A stretch of DNA of 6,636 nucleotides from Clostridiales bacterium (GCA_021202835.1 JAJQCI010000094.1:1-6636), one strand, 5' to 3'; numbered from the stretch's first letter, positions 1 to 6,101 are shown. The notes: generated by a model from the sequence alone, not told the origin. A program made the numbers and translations.

Positions 1-1067
1 CATTATACCACTTTCAGCGGAGTTTGCAACATCATTATCAACAAAAGTTGCCTTCCACTCCTTGTAAGTCATATCGGCAGGCACGTAGTAGGTCTTGCCG
101 TCTTCACCCCTTGCGGCTCTTTCTCCTATCTCGCCGAAGTCATCATCAAAATAGGGCACTGTGGTTGACCGGCACCTTACGTGGAAGGGCGGCGCCGTTA
201 CGCCGGCTTCATAGTCCTTCATAGGGTAAACCCTGCCGTCAAGGCTTCGGCATATTTCCGACGTGTGAGAATCCAGTGTCGCCACTATTTCATATTTTTC
301 AACTCCCAAATCATTAAAGCAGTCCTTTTGAGCGGCTGAGCTGAAATAAGCCCCCTCTGTCATAACAAGCCTCCCGGCGTTGCTTTTTGAAGTGTTCATC
401 TTTTTAGCTATGGCGTCGATGGCCTTTTGAGGGTCTGCCCCTGTCAAAACGCTTCTGGTCAGCTGATTGTGAAGCTCCGAAACAAGCCTGTCTTTGTTAT
501 TCCAAATTCTGTCGGAAAAATTAACACCGTCAACCGCCCAGGGCTTAGCCAGAATCTTTTCAACCTGCCTTTGGTCTATAGCCCCAACGTTAAAGCCCTT
601 GTTAAACCCCCTCTGAAGCTCATAGGCCGTGTTATAATAGCCCATTTTATAAACCTCGCTCAGGCCCTCTGTCAGGCTTTTTTCCTGTTTGGCAAACAGC
701 GCTTCAACGCTTTGCCGAATCTGCAGCTTAAGGGCCTCCAGCTTGGAAATATGATACCTTGCCGAAGCGTTTTCAAGCTGTTTCATCCATTTGCCGTTCA
801 GGGCGTTTTCTTCGCCGTATTTTATGTAATCCTTAACGTCCCACTTAAATTCTTTAAGCTCGGCCTTGGAAAGCATTCTTCGGGCTTCGGAGAGGGAGAC
901 GCCGTTGTTCTCGGCCAGCCGCCCGAACCACACGGAAATTTTACCCTCAATCTCCTTTTGAGCCGCTCTGTACTGTCTTTCTATATCCCTGAGAGTTTCG
1001 GCGCTTAAGCTATTCCCGGCCGCTTCAAGCTGTTCAAACCTCTTTTCCAATAGTCACTGTTTTTCAC
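1..1067 (-). CDS. Phage minor head / head morphogenesis protein (SPP1 gp7, Mu F-like), frameshifted near start and cut by window edge
   Basis: Minor capsid protein that in SPP1-type phages sits in the procapsid near the portal and helps head assembly and DNA exit. The reading frame is open on the minus strand from about 1041 to base 1 with no stop. Its N-terminal half is helical and charged. The C-terminal part has the family hallmarks: VMTEGAYFSSAAQKDCF, then ATLDSHTSEICRSLDGRV, then APPFHVRCRSTTVPYFDD. The cysteine and histidine positions match the Mu F/SPP1 gp7 domain (PF04233). The best start is GTG at 1067, with GGTGA six bases upstream and 15 bases after the portal stop. From that GTG the frame stops after 20 codons. 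Adding one A to the AAAA run (1043-1046) restores YWKKRFEQLEAAGN, joined to the long frame. So the gene is either truly frameshifted or the base is a sequencing error. The C-terminus lies outside the window. Family call is firm; functional state is uncertain. Confidence 0.88.
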
Positions 1068-1082
1068 GTCATGTCACCGCCC

Positions 1083-2564
1083 TTACTCATCGTCCGGCGG
1101 CTCTTTACTCTTGCCGAAGGGCTCATAGCCTTCCTGCTCCTGTTCCTTTTCCTTCTGCTTTTTAAGCCTTTCAAGCTCCGGCTCTACATCATTAACCCAC
1201 GGGTGCTGGCTTACTATGGTTTCGTCCGAAATTATACCAACCGATTTAACGCAGTTTTCTATGGCTTCGCCCTCGTTTATGAGAACGTCTCTGTTGAAAA
1301 TAATGTCAACGTTTTCACCCTCAAAATCACCCCTGCCGGTCTGGGACAAATAGGCATTCACAAACCATAAAACCTGATTAAGTGAAGCCTTAAACTCTGT
1401 TTCCATTTTGTTGGCGTCAAGATCGATGTCCGAATACATAGACTGTATATTCATCTGGTTGGCGTTTCCCGACAGCCTGTCATCCTTTGCATCATAGCCC
1501 ATAGCGTTTTCTATAATGGCTTTTTTAAGTAAATCTATGATAACCTTGTAATTTTCTGAATTAACCTCAATCCGCAGGGTGTCAACGCCGCCGCTTCCGC
1601 CTTCTCCGGTTCTTACCTTAACAGCTCCGTAAGCGGCAAGGTTCCGCCTGAACTCTCCCAGATTCTCACCGTCATAATTTTTTAAAACAAGAATAGTGTT
1701 TCGGCAGTCCTCCTGCATATTGTTGCTGTAGCTGCTTAACATAAGGTTCAAGCCGTCCTGAAGACTCTTAACCCTTTTCAAAAGAGGCAGTTCGTTTCTG
1801 TTTGCCCTGAAAGCCACAAGGGGAATCCTCTCCCAGCCGAAGCCCTCACCGCCGGCATAAAAATAAGGCGTCTGTACCTGCGGCTCTTCTGTGTCGAAAT
1901 CAATATTTGCCCCATCCTTCACAAGCCGTGTTATGCCTCTCTTTGTGTAAACCTCTATTTTTATTATTTCCTTCTCGGTATTCTTCCCCTCATATTTTAT
2001 AACAGGATATGCCCTTATTGCATAATCTAAAACAGTATGCTTATCATCAGCCCACCCGGGCAGAACCTGCCAGGGCTTAAGCCTTTCCATCCTGATTTTG
2101 CCCTCATTGTCATAATAAATATAAAGCCAGCCTATGCCGCAGTTAAAGCAGTCTTCCCCGATTTGCTGAATAGTTCGGTCAAATTCGGCGTCGAAAATCT
2201 CATTGTTGAGCAAATCCGAATATGCTTCGTCCTCGGCCTTGAAAACAATTTCCTTGCCCAAAAGATAATTAACCTTCTGGTCAGTCAGCTTACCGTACTG
2301 GTTGTTGACTATCCTTGAATTAGGCAGGTTCTTAACCTCAAACGTTTCGCCGTCGGGCCCTATGGCCGTTCTTTTATATTTCAAAATGTCGTGTATGCCA
2401 ATGTAATATCTTTCCCCCACAAGCATATCATTCCGCAGAGGGCTTATAAAAAACTTGTTGAGCTCTCGCCTTACAAATTCTTTATCGCTTATACGGCTTT
2501 CCGCTCCCTGCCTTATTATGCCGTTTATATACGGAGTAAGCCACCCCTTGAAAATCTCAAGCAT
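1083..2564 (-). CDS. Phage portal protein, SPP1 gp6-like family
   Basis: Portal subunit. Portals of this family form a ring at one capsid vertex through which the terminase motor pumps DNA and to which head completion proteins attach. The 493-residue length fits the SPP1-type portal family (PF05133). Recognisable stretches are YYIGIHDILKYKR (residues 53-65), NNQYGKLTDQKVNYLLGK (87-104), the NRNELPLLKRVKSLQDGLN region (255-273), and the segment from the NAMGYDAKDD stretch (353-362) through NQMNIQSMYSDIDLDANKME (369-388). The C-terminus is a charged, Glu/Lys-rich tail ending in EPPDDE. The start is ATG at 2564, with GAGGGA about 6-7 bases upstream, inside the 15-base gap after terL. It lies between terL and the minor head gene, the order expected for a head module, and is probably co-transcribed with both. 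The frame is intact. Confidence 0.93.
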   Translation of the reverse strand: MLEIFKGWLTPYINGIIRQGAESRISDKEFVRRELNKFFISPLRNDMLVGERYYIGIHDILKYKRTAIGPDGETFEVKNLPNSRIVNNQYGKLTDQKVNYLLGKEIVFKAEDEAYSDLLNNEIFDAEFDRTIQQIGEDCFNCGIGWLYIYYDNEGKIRMERLKPWQVLPGWADDKHTVLDYAIRAYPVIKYEGKNTEKEIIKIEVYTKRGITRLVKDGANIDFDTEEPQVQTPYFYAGGEGFGWERIPLVAFRANRNELPLLKRVKSLQDGLNLMLSSYSNNMQEDCRNTILVLKNYDGENLGEFRRNLAAYGAVKVRTGEGGSGGVDTLRIEVNSENYKVIIDLLKKAIIENAMGYDAKDDRLSGNANQMNIQSMYSDIDLDANKMETEFKASLNQVLWFVNAYLSQTGRGDFEGENVDIIFNRDVLINEGEAIENCVKSVGIISDETIVSQHPWVNDVEPELERLKKQKEKEQEQEGYEPFGKSKEPPDDE

Positions 2565-2579
2565 ACCTTTCCCTCATCT

Positions 2580-3833
2580 CTATTCAAAGCTAAACACCTT
2601 ACCGACGGCATATCCCTCAAGGGCATATCTCATAGCGTCCATAAGGTGGTTAAAATCATCAACAGGCTTGTTTATGCTGTTGCCTTCCTTGTCTTTATCC
2701 CAAGTATAATTGCCTATTTCCTTTATAAAATTACTGCACTTAGGATGTATCAAAATCTTATAATTCCGAATAAAGTCAATTCCTGAGTTGACACTGTCCC
2801 GGCCCTTTCTGGCCGCCCTTATGTTTCTTATTCCCAGCTCCCTAAGCCTGTCAATGCTCTTAGGCTCTGCACAGTCGGCAATTATTCTTTCCTTGCCATA
2901 GCCCATTTCTTTTATTTTCGCCGCTATATCCTCATTTGTCATAGCCCTTTCATACATTTCATTAAACACCCATATTGTTTTTGTGTCCGGGTCAATAAGG
3001 CCGCAAAACAGCGCCGTCGGGTCGTTTGTATATCCGAAGTCAAGACCGAACGCCGACTTGACACCCTCAGCCCTGCTTATTTCCTCAAAAGAAAAAATAT
3101 TTTCTTCCCAGTTTTCATAAACAAGCCCTTCGGTAATTCCCCAGTCGCCCAAGCCGGCCACCTGATATCTTCTTGGGTTATTCCTCTTCATATCCTCAAA
3201 AAGCTTAAGGTCGGCCCTGTCGAGCCATTCATTGCACATATAATTCGTTGTCATTGCCAATATGTTGTTATCAGTCTTGTCAAAAAATCTCTTCTTAAGC
3301 CAGTGCCTCTCATTCCAGGGGTTAAACGTTATTGTTATCTGCTTAAAAAGCCCCTTCGGCGTAATCCCTCTTATACTTTCGTCAAGCATATTGAAATCAT
3401 CTTCATTCGTGACTTCATAGGCCTCCTCCAGCCACATCCAACACAAACACCCCACATCGACGGTAATTGAAGTTATCTTCAAAGGGTCATCAAGTCCTCT
3501 GAAATAAATCTTTTGCCCCGTAGGCTTATATGTGAGCTCAAGAGGGCTTTCCTTCACCGCCCAAAACTCACTTACTCCCAGCCTGTTAACTGCCCATTTA
3601 AGCTCGGTAAAGCAGGAATCTTTAAGAGTCCTGAACACCTTTCTCACAACAAGAAGATTGCTTCCGGGATATTTCATCATATTCACAATATACCAAAGGG
3701 CCGTAGTCTTGCTTTTCTTGCTCCCTCTTGACCCTTTGCAAACTCTGTATCTGCCCTTGAAATTCCAAAACGTTCTATATCCTTTTCCCACAATCTCAGG
3801 CAGATACACATTCCCGTCAGTCTTCAAGCTCAT
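2580..3833 (-). CDS. terL: Terminase large subunit (packaging ATPase/nuclease), PBSX-type
   Basis: Motor and headful or cos nuclease that cuts concatemeric phage DNA and drives it into the procapsid by ATP hydrolysis. From the chosen start the protein is 417 residues, usual for the family. The ATPase half shows a Walker A variant KGSRGSKKSKTT (about 33-44), a Walker B strand CLCWMWLEEA with acidic pair 136-137, and a coupling motif TITFNPWNERHW (about 166-178). The nuclease half has the RNase H-like acidic residues: GLDFGYTNDP (D265), IIADCAEPKS (D320) and DDFNHLMDAMRYAL (D392/D393/D399). I prefer ATG 3833 over an in-frame TTG at 3869. The ATG gives a 17-base overlap with terS and follows AGGCGGTG, whereas the TTG would add 12 residues encoded inside terS without a clear ribosome site. 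No truncation or missing catalytic residue is seen. Confidence 0.95.
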   Translation of the reverse strand: MSLKTDGNVYLPEIVGKGYRTFWNFKGRYRVCKGSRGSKKSKTTALWYIVNMMKYPGSNLLVVRKVFRTLKDSCFTELKWAVNRLGVSEFWAVKESPLELTYKPTGQKIYFRGLDDPLKITSITVDVGCLCWMWLEEAYEVTNEDDFNMLDESIRGITPKGLFKQITITFNPWNERHWLKKRFFDKTDNNILAMTTNYMCNEWLDRADLKLFEDMKRNNPRRYQVAGLGDWGITEGLVYENWEENIFSFEEISRAEGVKSAFGLDFGYTNDPTALFCGLIDPDTKTIWVFNEMYERAMTNEDIAAKIKEMGYGKERIIADCAEPKSIDRLRELGIRNIRAARKGRDSVNSGIDFIRNYKILIHPKCSNFIKEIGNYTWDKDKEGNSINKPVDDFNHLMDAMRYALEGYAVGKVFSFE

Positions 3834-4239
3834 CACCGCCTGAAATAACAACCGGCACGCTTCCGCCAAGATTTACATTGTCTTTAAACATTCCGTACCT
3901 CTTGCCTATGAGCTCCGCCGCCTTAAGCCTGTCCCTCGCCGATACTCCTATATTCGCCGGCTCCTGAATTCCTTCCCCTGCAAGACGCAAAACCTCTTCA
4001 GTCTCTTCTCCTCGCATAACAGCCGTCAGATATTCCATAACCTCTTTAGCGTCAGCCGTTTTTTCGTCATGCATTTTCTCCAGCTGTTCGGCCATATACG
4101 CTTTAAGTTCAGGTTTTTTCAGGTTTTCTTCCCCAATGGAGTAAGCCGTCTTCGGTGAATAACCGGCCCGTATTGCTGCCTGTGTGGCATTGCAGCAGGC
4201 TAAATATTCATCACAAAACTTTTTCTGCTTTGCATTCAT
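3817..4239 (-). CDS. terS: Terminase small subunit (DNA recognition)
   Basis: Small terminase, which in this family forms a ring that binds the packaging site and delivers DNA to TerL. The 140-residue protein has the Terminase_2-type (PF03592) N-terminus: MNAKQKKFCDEYL, then a helix-turn-helix in NATQAAIRAGYSPKTAYSIG (about 18-37) and LKKPELKAYMAEQ. A helical central part follows (AKEVMEYLTAVMRGE), then the ARDRLKAAELIGKRYGMF segment common near the end of these proteins. ATG 4239 is the start because GGGGGAGGGG lies 7 bases upstream. An in-frame GTG at 4257 would place that ribosome site inside the gene. The 3' end overlaps terL, so the two are probably translationally coupled. Upstream are a terminator and a minus-strand promoter, described separately, that would decide whether this gene is transcribed. 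Confidence 0.93.
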   Translation of the reverse strand: MNAKQKKFCDEYLACCNATQAAIRAGYSPKTAYSIGEENLKKPELKAYMAEQLEKMHDEKTADAKEVMEYLTAVMRGEETEEVLRLAGEGIQEPANIGVSARDRLKAAELIGKRYGMFKDNVNLGGSVPVVISGGDELED

Positions 4240-4277
4240 AAGCAGCCCCTCCCCCACAAATATATTTCTTCTCTAAA

Positions 4278-4303
4278 ACACAAAAAGCTCCAAAAAGGAG
4301 CTT
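4278..4303 (-). terminator. Rho-independent terminator in the terS leader
   Basis: On the minus strand AAGCTCC (4303-4297) and GGAGCTT (4291-4285) form a perfect 7-bp stem with a TTTTT loop. The stem is followed by TTTTTGTG, with the U-run overlapping the stem base. On the plus strand no T-run follows, so it acts leftward. It lies only about 40 bases before terS and downstream of the promoter at 4332-4360. It may end transcripts of the small-gene operon, gate terS expression, or both. Confidence 0.8.
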
Positions 4304-4305
4304 CC

Positions 4306-4359
4306 TGCACAAACATACATATAAGGAGTAATTTATAAAAGCTCAAAATGCCTTGTGCA
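4306..4359. repeat. Inverted repeat spanning the terS promoter
   Basis: TGCACAA (4306-4312) and TTGTGCA (4353-4359) are perfect 7-bp inverted arms, 40 bases apart. One arm covers the -35 box, the other sits in the leader directly before the terminator. On the minus strand both are preceded by GTTTG. The position fits a binding site for a regulator of the late promoter, but a chance 7-bp match in about 50 bases cannot be ruled out. Confidence 0.4.
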
Positions 4360-4360
4360 A
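4332..4360 (-). promoter_or_regulatory. Promoter upstream of terS (probable late promoter)
   Basis: The minus strand reads TTGCAC (4360-4355), a 17-base spacer, and TATAAA (4337-4332): five of six matches to each sigma-70 box at ideal spacing. Transcription would start near 4325 and meet the terminator at 4303 after about 22 bases, so productive transcription of terS and terL would need read-through. The -35 box overlaps one arm of the inverted repeat noted next. Prediction is from sequence only. Confidence 0.6.
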
Positions 4361-4390
4361 ACTTTTACAATACTATTTTACCACAGATAA

Positions 4391-4438
4391 GGTGGACAAA
4401 ATGGACAACTTTTAAAAATTTTTATTTTTTTCAAAAAA
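4391..4438. other. AT-rich tract with tandem TGGACAA repeat upstream of terS
   Basis: TGGACAA occurs twice at 9-base spacing (4393-4399 and 4402-4408), followed by runs of A and T from 4411 to 4438, including the palindromic AAAAATTTTT. A-tracts of this kind bend DNA. Phage packaging sites (pac or cos) commonly lie in or near terS, so this is a candidate terminase recognition region, but nothing in the bases proves it. The left part overlaps the end of the open stretch 4412-4549. Confidence 0.25.
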
Positions 4439-4716
4439 TCTCAGATACTGCTTTCTGACACTGTGCCTCGTATTATTTCCGCCGACTTCGGCCGCTATCT
4501 TGTCATCTTCTCCTCTCTCACAACAGATATGCGCTCTCGGCTTTACGTCCTAACCGAGCGCCTGAGTGTTACAATCTCTCCGGTAAATTCATCAATATAG
4601 CTGTAATATTCACTCTTTTCGGAAATAGTCAGCTGCTTTGTGCCGCCGCTCACAGGCACATTCAAACTTGAAAAATCAAACGGAATGCCCTTTTTTCTGT
4701 TAAATATTTCAAACAT
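4412..4716 (-). CDS. Small phage protein of unknown function, probably split by a frameshift
   Basis: A 57-residue frame starts at ATG 4716 (MFEIFNRKKGIPFDFSSLN...) and stops at 4543. The start is well supported: GGAGG lies 9 bases upstream and the ATG overlaps the end of the preceding gene by 8 bases. In the -1 frame an open stretch of 45 codons without its own start codon runs from 4549 to a stop at 4412. It reads VKPRAHICCERGEDDKIAAE and on to HSVRKQYLRFFEKNKNF, and uses GC-rich codons such as GCG GCC like the neighbouring genes. One missing base near 4543-4549 would join both parts into a protein of about 101 residues. The product is not recognised. Alternatives are a genuine 57-residue protein followed by noncoding DNA. 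It is the last gene before the terS control region. The first 57 codons are fairly sure, the extension much less so. Confidence 0.55.
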
Positions 4717-5101
4717 CTTTTTGTTCCTCCATAATTTCTTTTATAATGCTTGTCCTCGCCTTGTAGGTTCTTGTCTTAATAGCCTTTTCACGGTTCTTTA
4801 CATCTGATAAAACCTTTTCCAAGGCTCTGTAAGCCTTTTTGTATTCATCTGCCCAATCTACAACATATTGAAGCAGTTCTTTGTTATCTTTAGCGTTTCG
4901 GCGGTCAATCCTAATCTTTTTAAGTCCTTCCGAAAGCATAGCAAACTCTTCACAAGTATGCTCATATATTTCAAGATTATGTAAAATATCCTGCGTAGCC
5001 GCATCGGCCTCATATCCTGCCGTCATAGCTTCATTATGCTTAAACTGTGCTTCCTTCAAAAAGTTCAGAAATCTCTCTATTTCTATGCTGAAAGACGTCA
5101 T
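4709..5101 (-). CDS. Hypothetical phage protein, helical, 130 aa
   Basis: Not recognised with confidence. The protein is almost wholly helical and charged, with a likely coiled-coil in the second half (KKIRIDRRNAKDNKELLQYV, then EYKKAYRALEKVLSDVKNRE) and a Lys/Arg-rich segment AIKTRTYKARTSIIKEI near the C-terminus. The middle has ATQDILHNLEIYEHT followed by IDRRNAKDNKE. This pairing reminds me of small unnamed proteins found near terminase genes in other Gram-positive phages, but I could not check this. ATG 5101 overlaps the stop of the upstream gene as ATGA, so it depends on translational coupling. Its own 3' end carries the ribosome site of the next gene. It belongs to the five-gene minus-strand cluster. 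The gene is real; function unknown. Confidence 0.8.
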   Translation of the reverse strand: MTSFSIEIERFLNFLKEAQFKHNEAMTAGYEADAATQDILHNLEIYEHTCEEFAMLSEGLKKIRIDRRNAKDNKELLQYVVDWADEYKKAYRALEKVLSDVKNREKAIKTRTYKARTSIIKEIMEEQKDV

Positions 5102-5478
5102 AATAAATCACCCTGAGTCTTCGGTTTGCTTCCCCATTTTCGCCTTACCGGGCGAAGCCTTATCCCAAGCCTGTAAATATGCGCATAAACAGCGCTTTCA
5201 CTCTTGCCGAACTCCCTACTGAAGTCGCCTATATCATATTTATACTCTTTGAGCATTTCAATAAGCCGCTTGTCCATTTCCTTGGACCAAAGATTTTTTC
5301 TGTATAAAAGCCCCATGCTTGAAGTCTTCCATTTGACGGAATTTTTACTCCTTCCGAGCTCTTCTCCCACTTCGGTCAGCGTCGACTTTCCGGCCCTTTC
5401 CTTAAGAAGTCTTTCTTCTTCCGTTGTCCAAGGTTTAACATTCCTTGTCATTGCTGCATTATCGCTGTTTTTCTTCAA
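5098..5478 (-). CDS. Protein with two Myb/SANT-like DNA-binding repeats
   Basis: Two similar helix-turn-helix units are visible in this 126-residue protein. The first, about residues 17-58, runs from WTTEEERLLKERAG through VGEELGRSKNSVKWKTSSMGL. The second, about 64-106, runs from WSKEMDKRLIEMLKEYK through FSREFGKSESAVYAHIYRLGI. Each begins with a Trp, then an acidic first helix, and ends in a basic recognition-type helix (S-x-x-A/S-V). A basic tail follows (RLRPVRRKWGSKPK). This pattern is typical of Myb/SANT-like DNA-binding folds, so the protein probably binds DNA, perhaps as a regulator of phage genes. The start is TTG 5478, because AAGGAGGGG lies about 9 bases upstream inside the end of the previous gene. 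An in-frame ATG at 5451 has no ribosome site. It overlaps the preceding gene by 20 bases and the next by 4. The target site is unknown. Confidence 0.8.
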   Translation of the reverse strand: MKKNSDNAAMTRNVKPWTTEEERLLKERAGKSTLTEVGEELGRSKNSVKWKTSSMGLLYRKNLWSKEMDKRLIEMLKEYKYDIGDFSREFGKSESAVYAHIYRLGIRLRPVRRKWGSKPKTQGDLL

Positions 5479-5671
5479 AAATTTTCCCCTCCTTATCAGG
5501 CTTCACAGCCCCGTTATAAACTTCATGCCCCCTAAAGCTGCGCTTATATTTGCCGCCAAAGTCGTCGTTTAAGTAATCGCCAAAATAAATCTCGGCGATT
5601 ACTCTGTCACCCTTTTTAAATTTCGCCTTGGTTTCGTTAAGCCAACTGTTTTTCACATTTGTAATTGTCAT
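5459..5671 (-). CDS. Hypothetical small phage protein, 70 aa
   Basis: Not recognised. The protein is basic in its first third (NETKAKFKKGDRVIAEIYFG) and then rich in Gly, Asp and aromatic residues (DYLNDDFGGKYKRSF). The KKGDRVIAEIYF stretch looks like a beta-strand pair of a small barrel, but this is only an impression. There is no membrane segment and no cysteine. ATG 5671 has AGGAG 6 bases upstream, which itself overlaps the stop of the preceding gene nine bases away. The 3' end overlaps the next gene and carries its ribosome site. Compact spacing and shared direction support a real gene within one operon. Confidence 0.7.
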   Translation of the reverse strand: MTITNVKNSWLNETKAKFKKGDRVIAEIYFGDYLNDDFGGKYKRSFRGHEVYNGAVKPDKEGKIFEEKQR

Positions 5672-5680
5672 ATTCTTCTC

Positions 5681-5893
5681 CTAAGCTGTTTCCTGCGCTT
5701 CCATTATAGCCTTCTTAAACCCAGCCTCATAATCTAACTCTCCAATGTAGTCAAGTACGGCCTGCTTCTCCTCTTCCGTTATTACAGACCAATTTTGATT
5801 CAGTTTTAAAACTGTATTGCCTGACCTGTGGGTCAATATAGGCACATCTCGGGTTTTATAAAAAACTTTGCGCCCTATTTTGAGAGTATCCAT
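5681..5893 (-). CDS. Hypothetical small phage protein, 70 aa
   Basis: Not recognised. The sequence begins MDTLKIGRKVFYKTRDVPIL, continues with likely beta-strands (NTVLKLNQNWSVIT), and ends in a helical acidic half (EEEKQAVLDYIGELDYEAGFKKAIMEAQ). ATG 5893 is the start because GGAGGTGG lies 5 bases before it. An in-frame ATG at 5911 lies upstream of that ribosome site and would add six residues (MNGGGF), so I reject it. It is the first well-supported gene of the minus-strand cluster, with only nine bases to the next gene. No promoter of its own is clear; transcription probably comes from the promoter at 6518-6546 or an undetected one. Confidence 0.7.
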   Translation of the reverse strand: MDTLKIGRKVFYKTRDVPILTHRSGNTVLKLNQNWSVITEEEKQAVLDYIGELDYEAGFKKAIMEAQETA

Positions 5894-5938
5894 AAAACCA
5901 CCTCCATTCATATGTTATTGACCTGTATATTCGTCCTA

Positions 5939-6027
5939 TTACTCTTTATACGCTGACATTAAAGTTTCAAGCTCTTTGTCACAAACTAAAAAATAACTTT
6001 TTGGTTTAACTGTATATTTTTTCTCAC
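5939..6027 (-). pseudogene. Possible broken small ORF after an orphan ribosome site
   Basis: A strong AAGGAGGTG site on the minus strand (about 6034-6026) is not followed by a usable start. A frame reading KKYTVKPKSYFLVCDKELET and ending in YKE with two stops (TAA at 5939) has no in-frame start codon. From GTG 6027 another frame stops after 13 codons. One more A in the A-run (6017-6022) would give MRKKYTVKPKSYF in one frame, but the GTG would then overlap the ribosome site, which is a poor arrangement. It may be a frameshifted gene, a 5' end lost to the neighbouring insertion, or not coding at all. Confidence 0.25.
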
Positions 6028-6046
6028 CTCCTTATGCCGATTCAGT
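6026..6046. repeat. 21-bp direct repeat, copy A
   Basis: Exact 21-bp copy containing CTCCTTATGCCGATTCAGT; the second copy is at 6478-6498, 452 bp away. On the minus strand it contains an AAGGAGGT ribosome-binding sequence. The two copies enclose the 431-bp unit with the plus-strand gene. An exact match of this length is far beyond chance in so short a region. Confidence 0.9.
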
Positions 6047-6047
6047 C

Positions 6048-6076
6048 TTTACAATTTTTCCTTCCCTTGCTATAAT
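6048..6076 (+). promoter_or_regulatory. Promoter of the 72-aa plus-strand gene
   Basis: TTTACA (6048-6053), a 17-base spacer and a perfect TATAAT (6071-6076) on the plus strand, about 50 bases before the ATG at 6128. Transcription would start near 6083, at the edge of the palindrome 6084-6101. The -35 box begins two bases beyond repeat copy A, so the promoter belongs to the cassette. Confidence 0.75.
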
Positions 6077-6083
6077 CAAGTTA

Positions 6084-6101
6084 CCGATATTGCCGTATCG
6101 G
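6084..6101. promoter_or_regulatory. Palindrome CCGATA-N6-TATCGG, possible operator
   Basis: Perfect 6-bp inverted arms separated by TTGCCG, placed at the predicted transcription start of the 72-aa gene. A bound repressor here would block the promoter; alternatively the transcript would carry a short 5' hairpin. The half-site GCCGAT also occurs in both 21-bp repeats and at 6419-6424. Confidence 0.45.

Noticed and set aside
427..1008. Long plus-strand open frame of 193 codons
   Set aside because: It is antisense to the minor head gene, whose minus-strand frame has clear family motifs; the plus-strand protein has no recognisable pattern and no good ribosome site.
1041..1050. Programmed -1 frameshift in the minor head gene
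   Set aside because: The site TGGAAAAGA does not match an X-XXY-YYZ slippery heptamer, no strong downstream structure is evident, and frameshifting at this position is not known to me for this family. A simple indel explains it better.
2391..2786. Plus-strand open frame of 131 codons
   Set aside because: It is antisense to the end of terL and the start of the portal gene, both firmly identified.
3834..3869. Upstream TTG start for terL
   Set aside because: It lacks a clear ribosome site and would add 12 unlikely residues inside terS; ATG 3833 fits better.
4240..4257. Upstream GTG start for terS
   Set aside because: The GGGGGAGGGG ribosome site would then be inside the gene; it is well spaced for ATG 4239.
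5930..5970. Minus-strand TTGAAA and TATAAA boxes upstream of the 5893 gene
   Set aside because: The spacing is only 14 bases, too short for a normal sigma-70 promoter.
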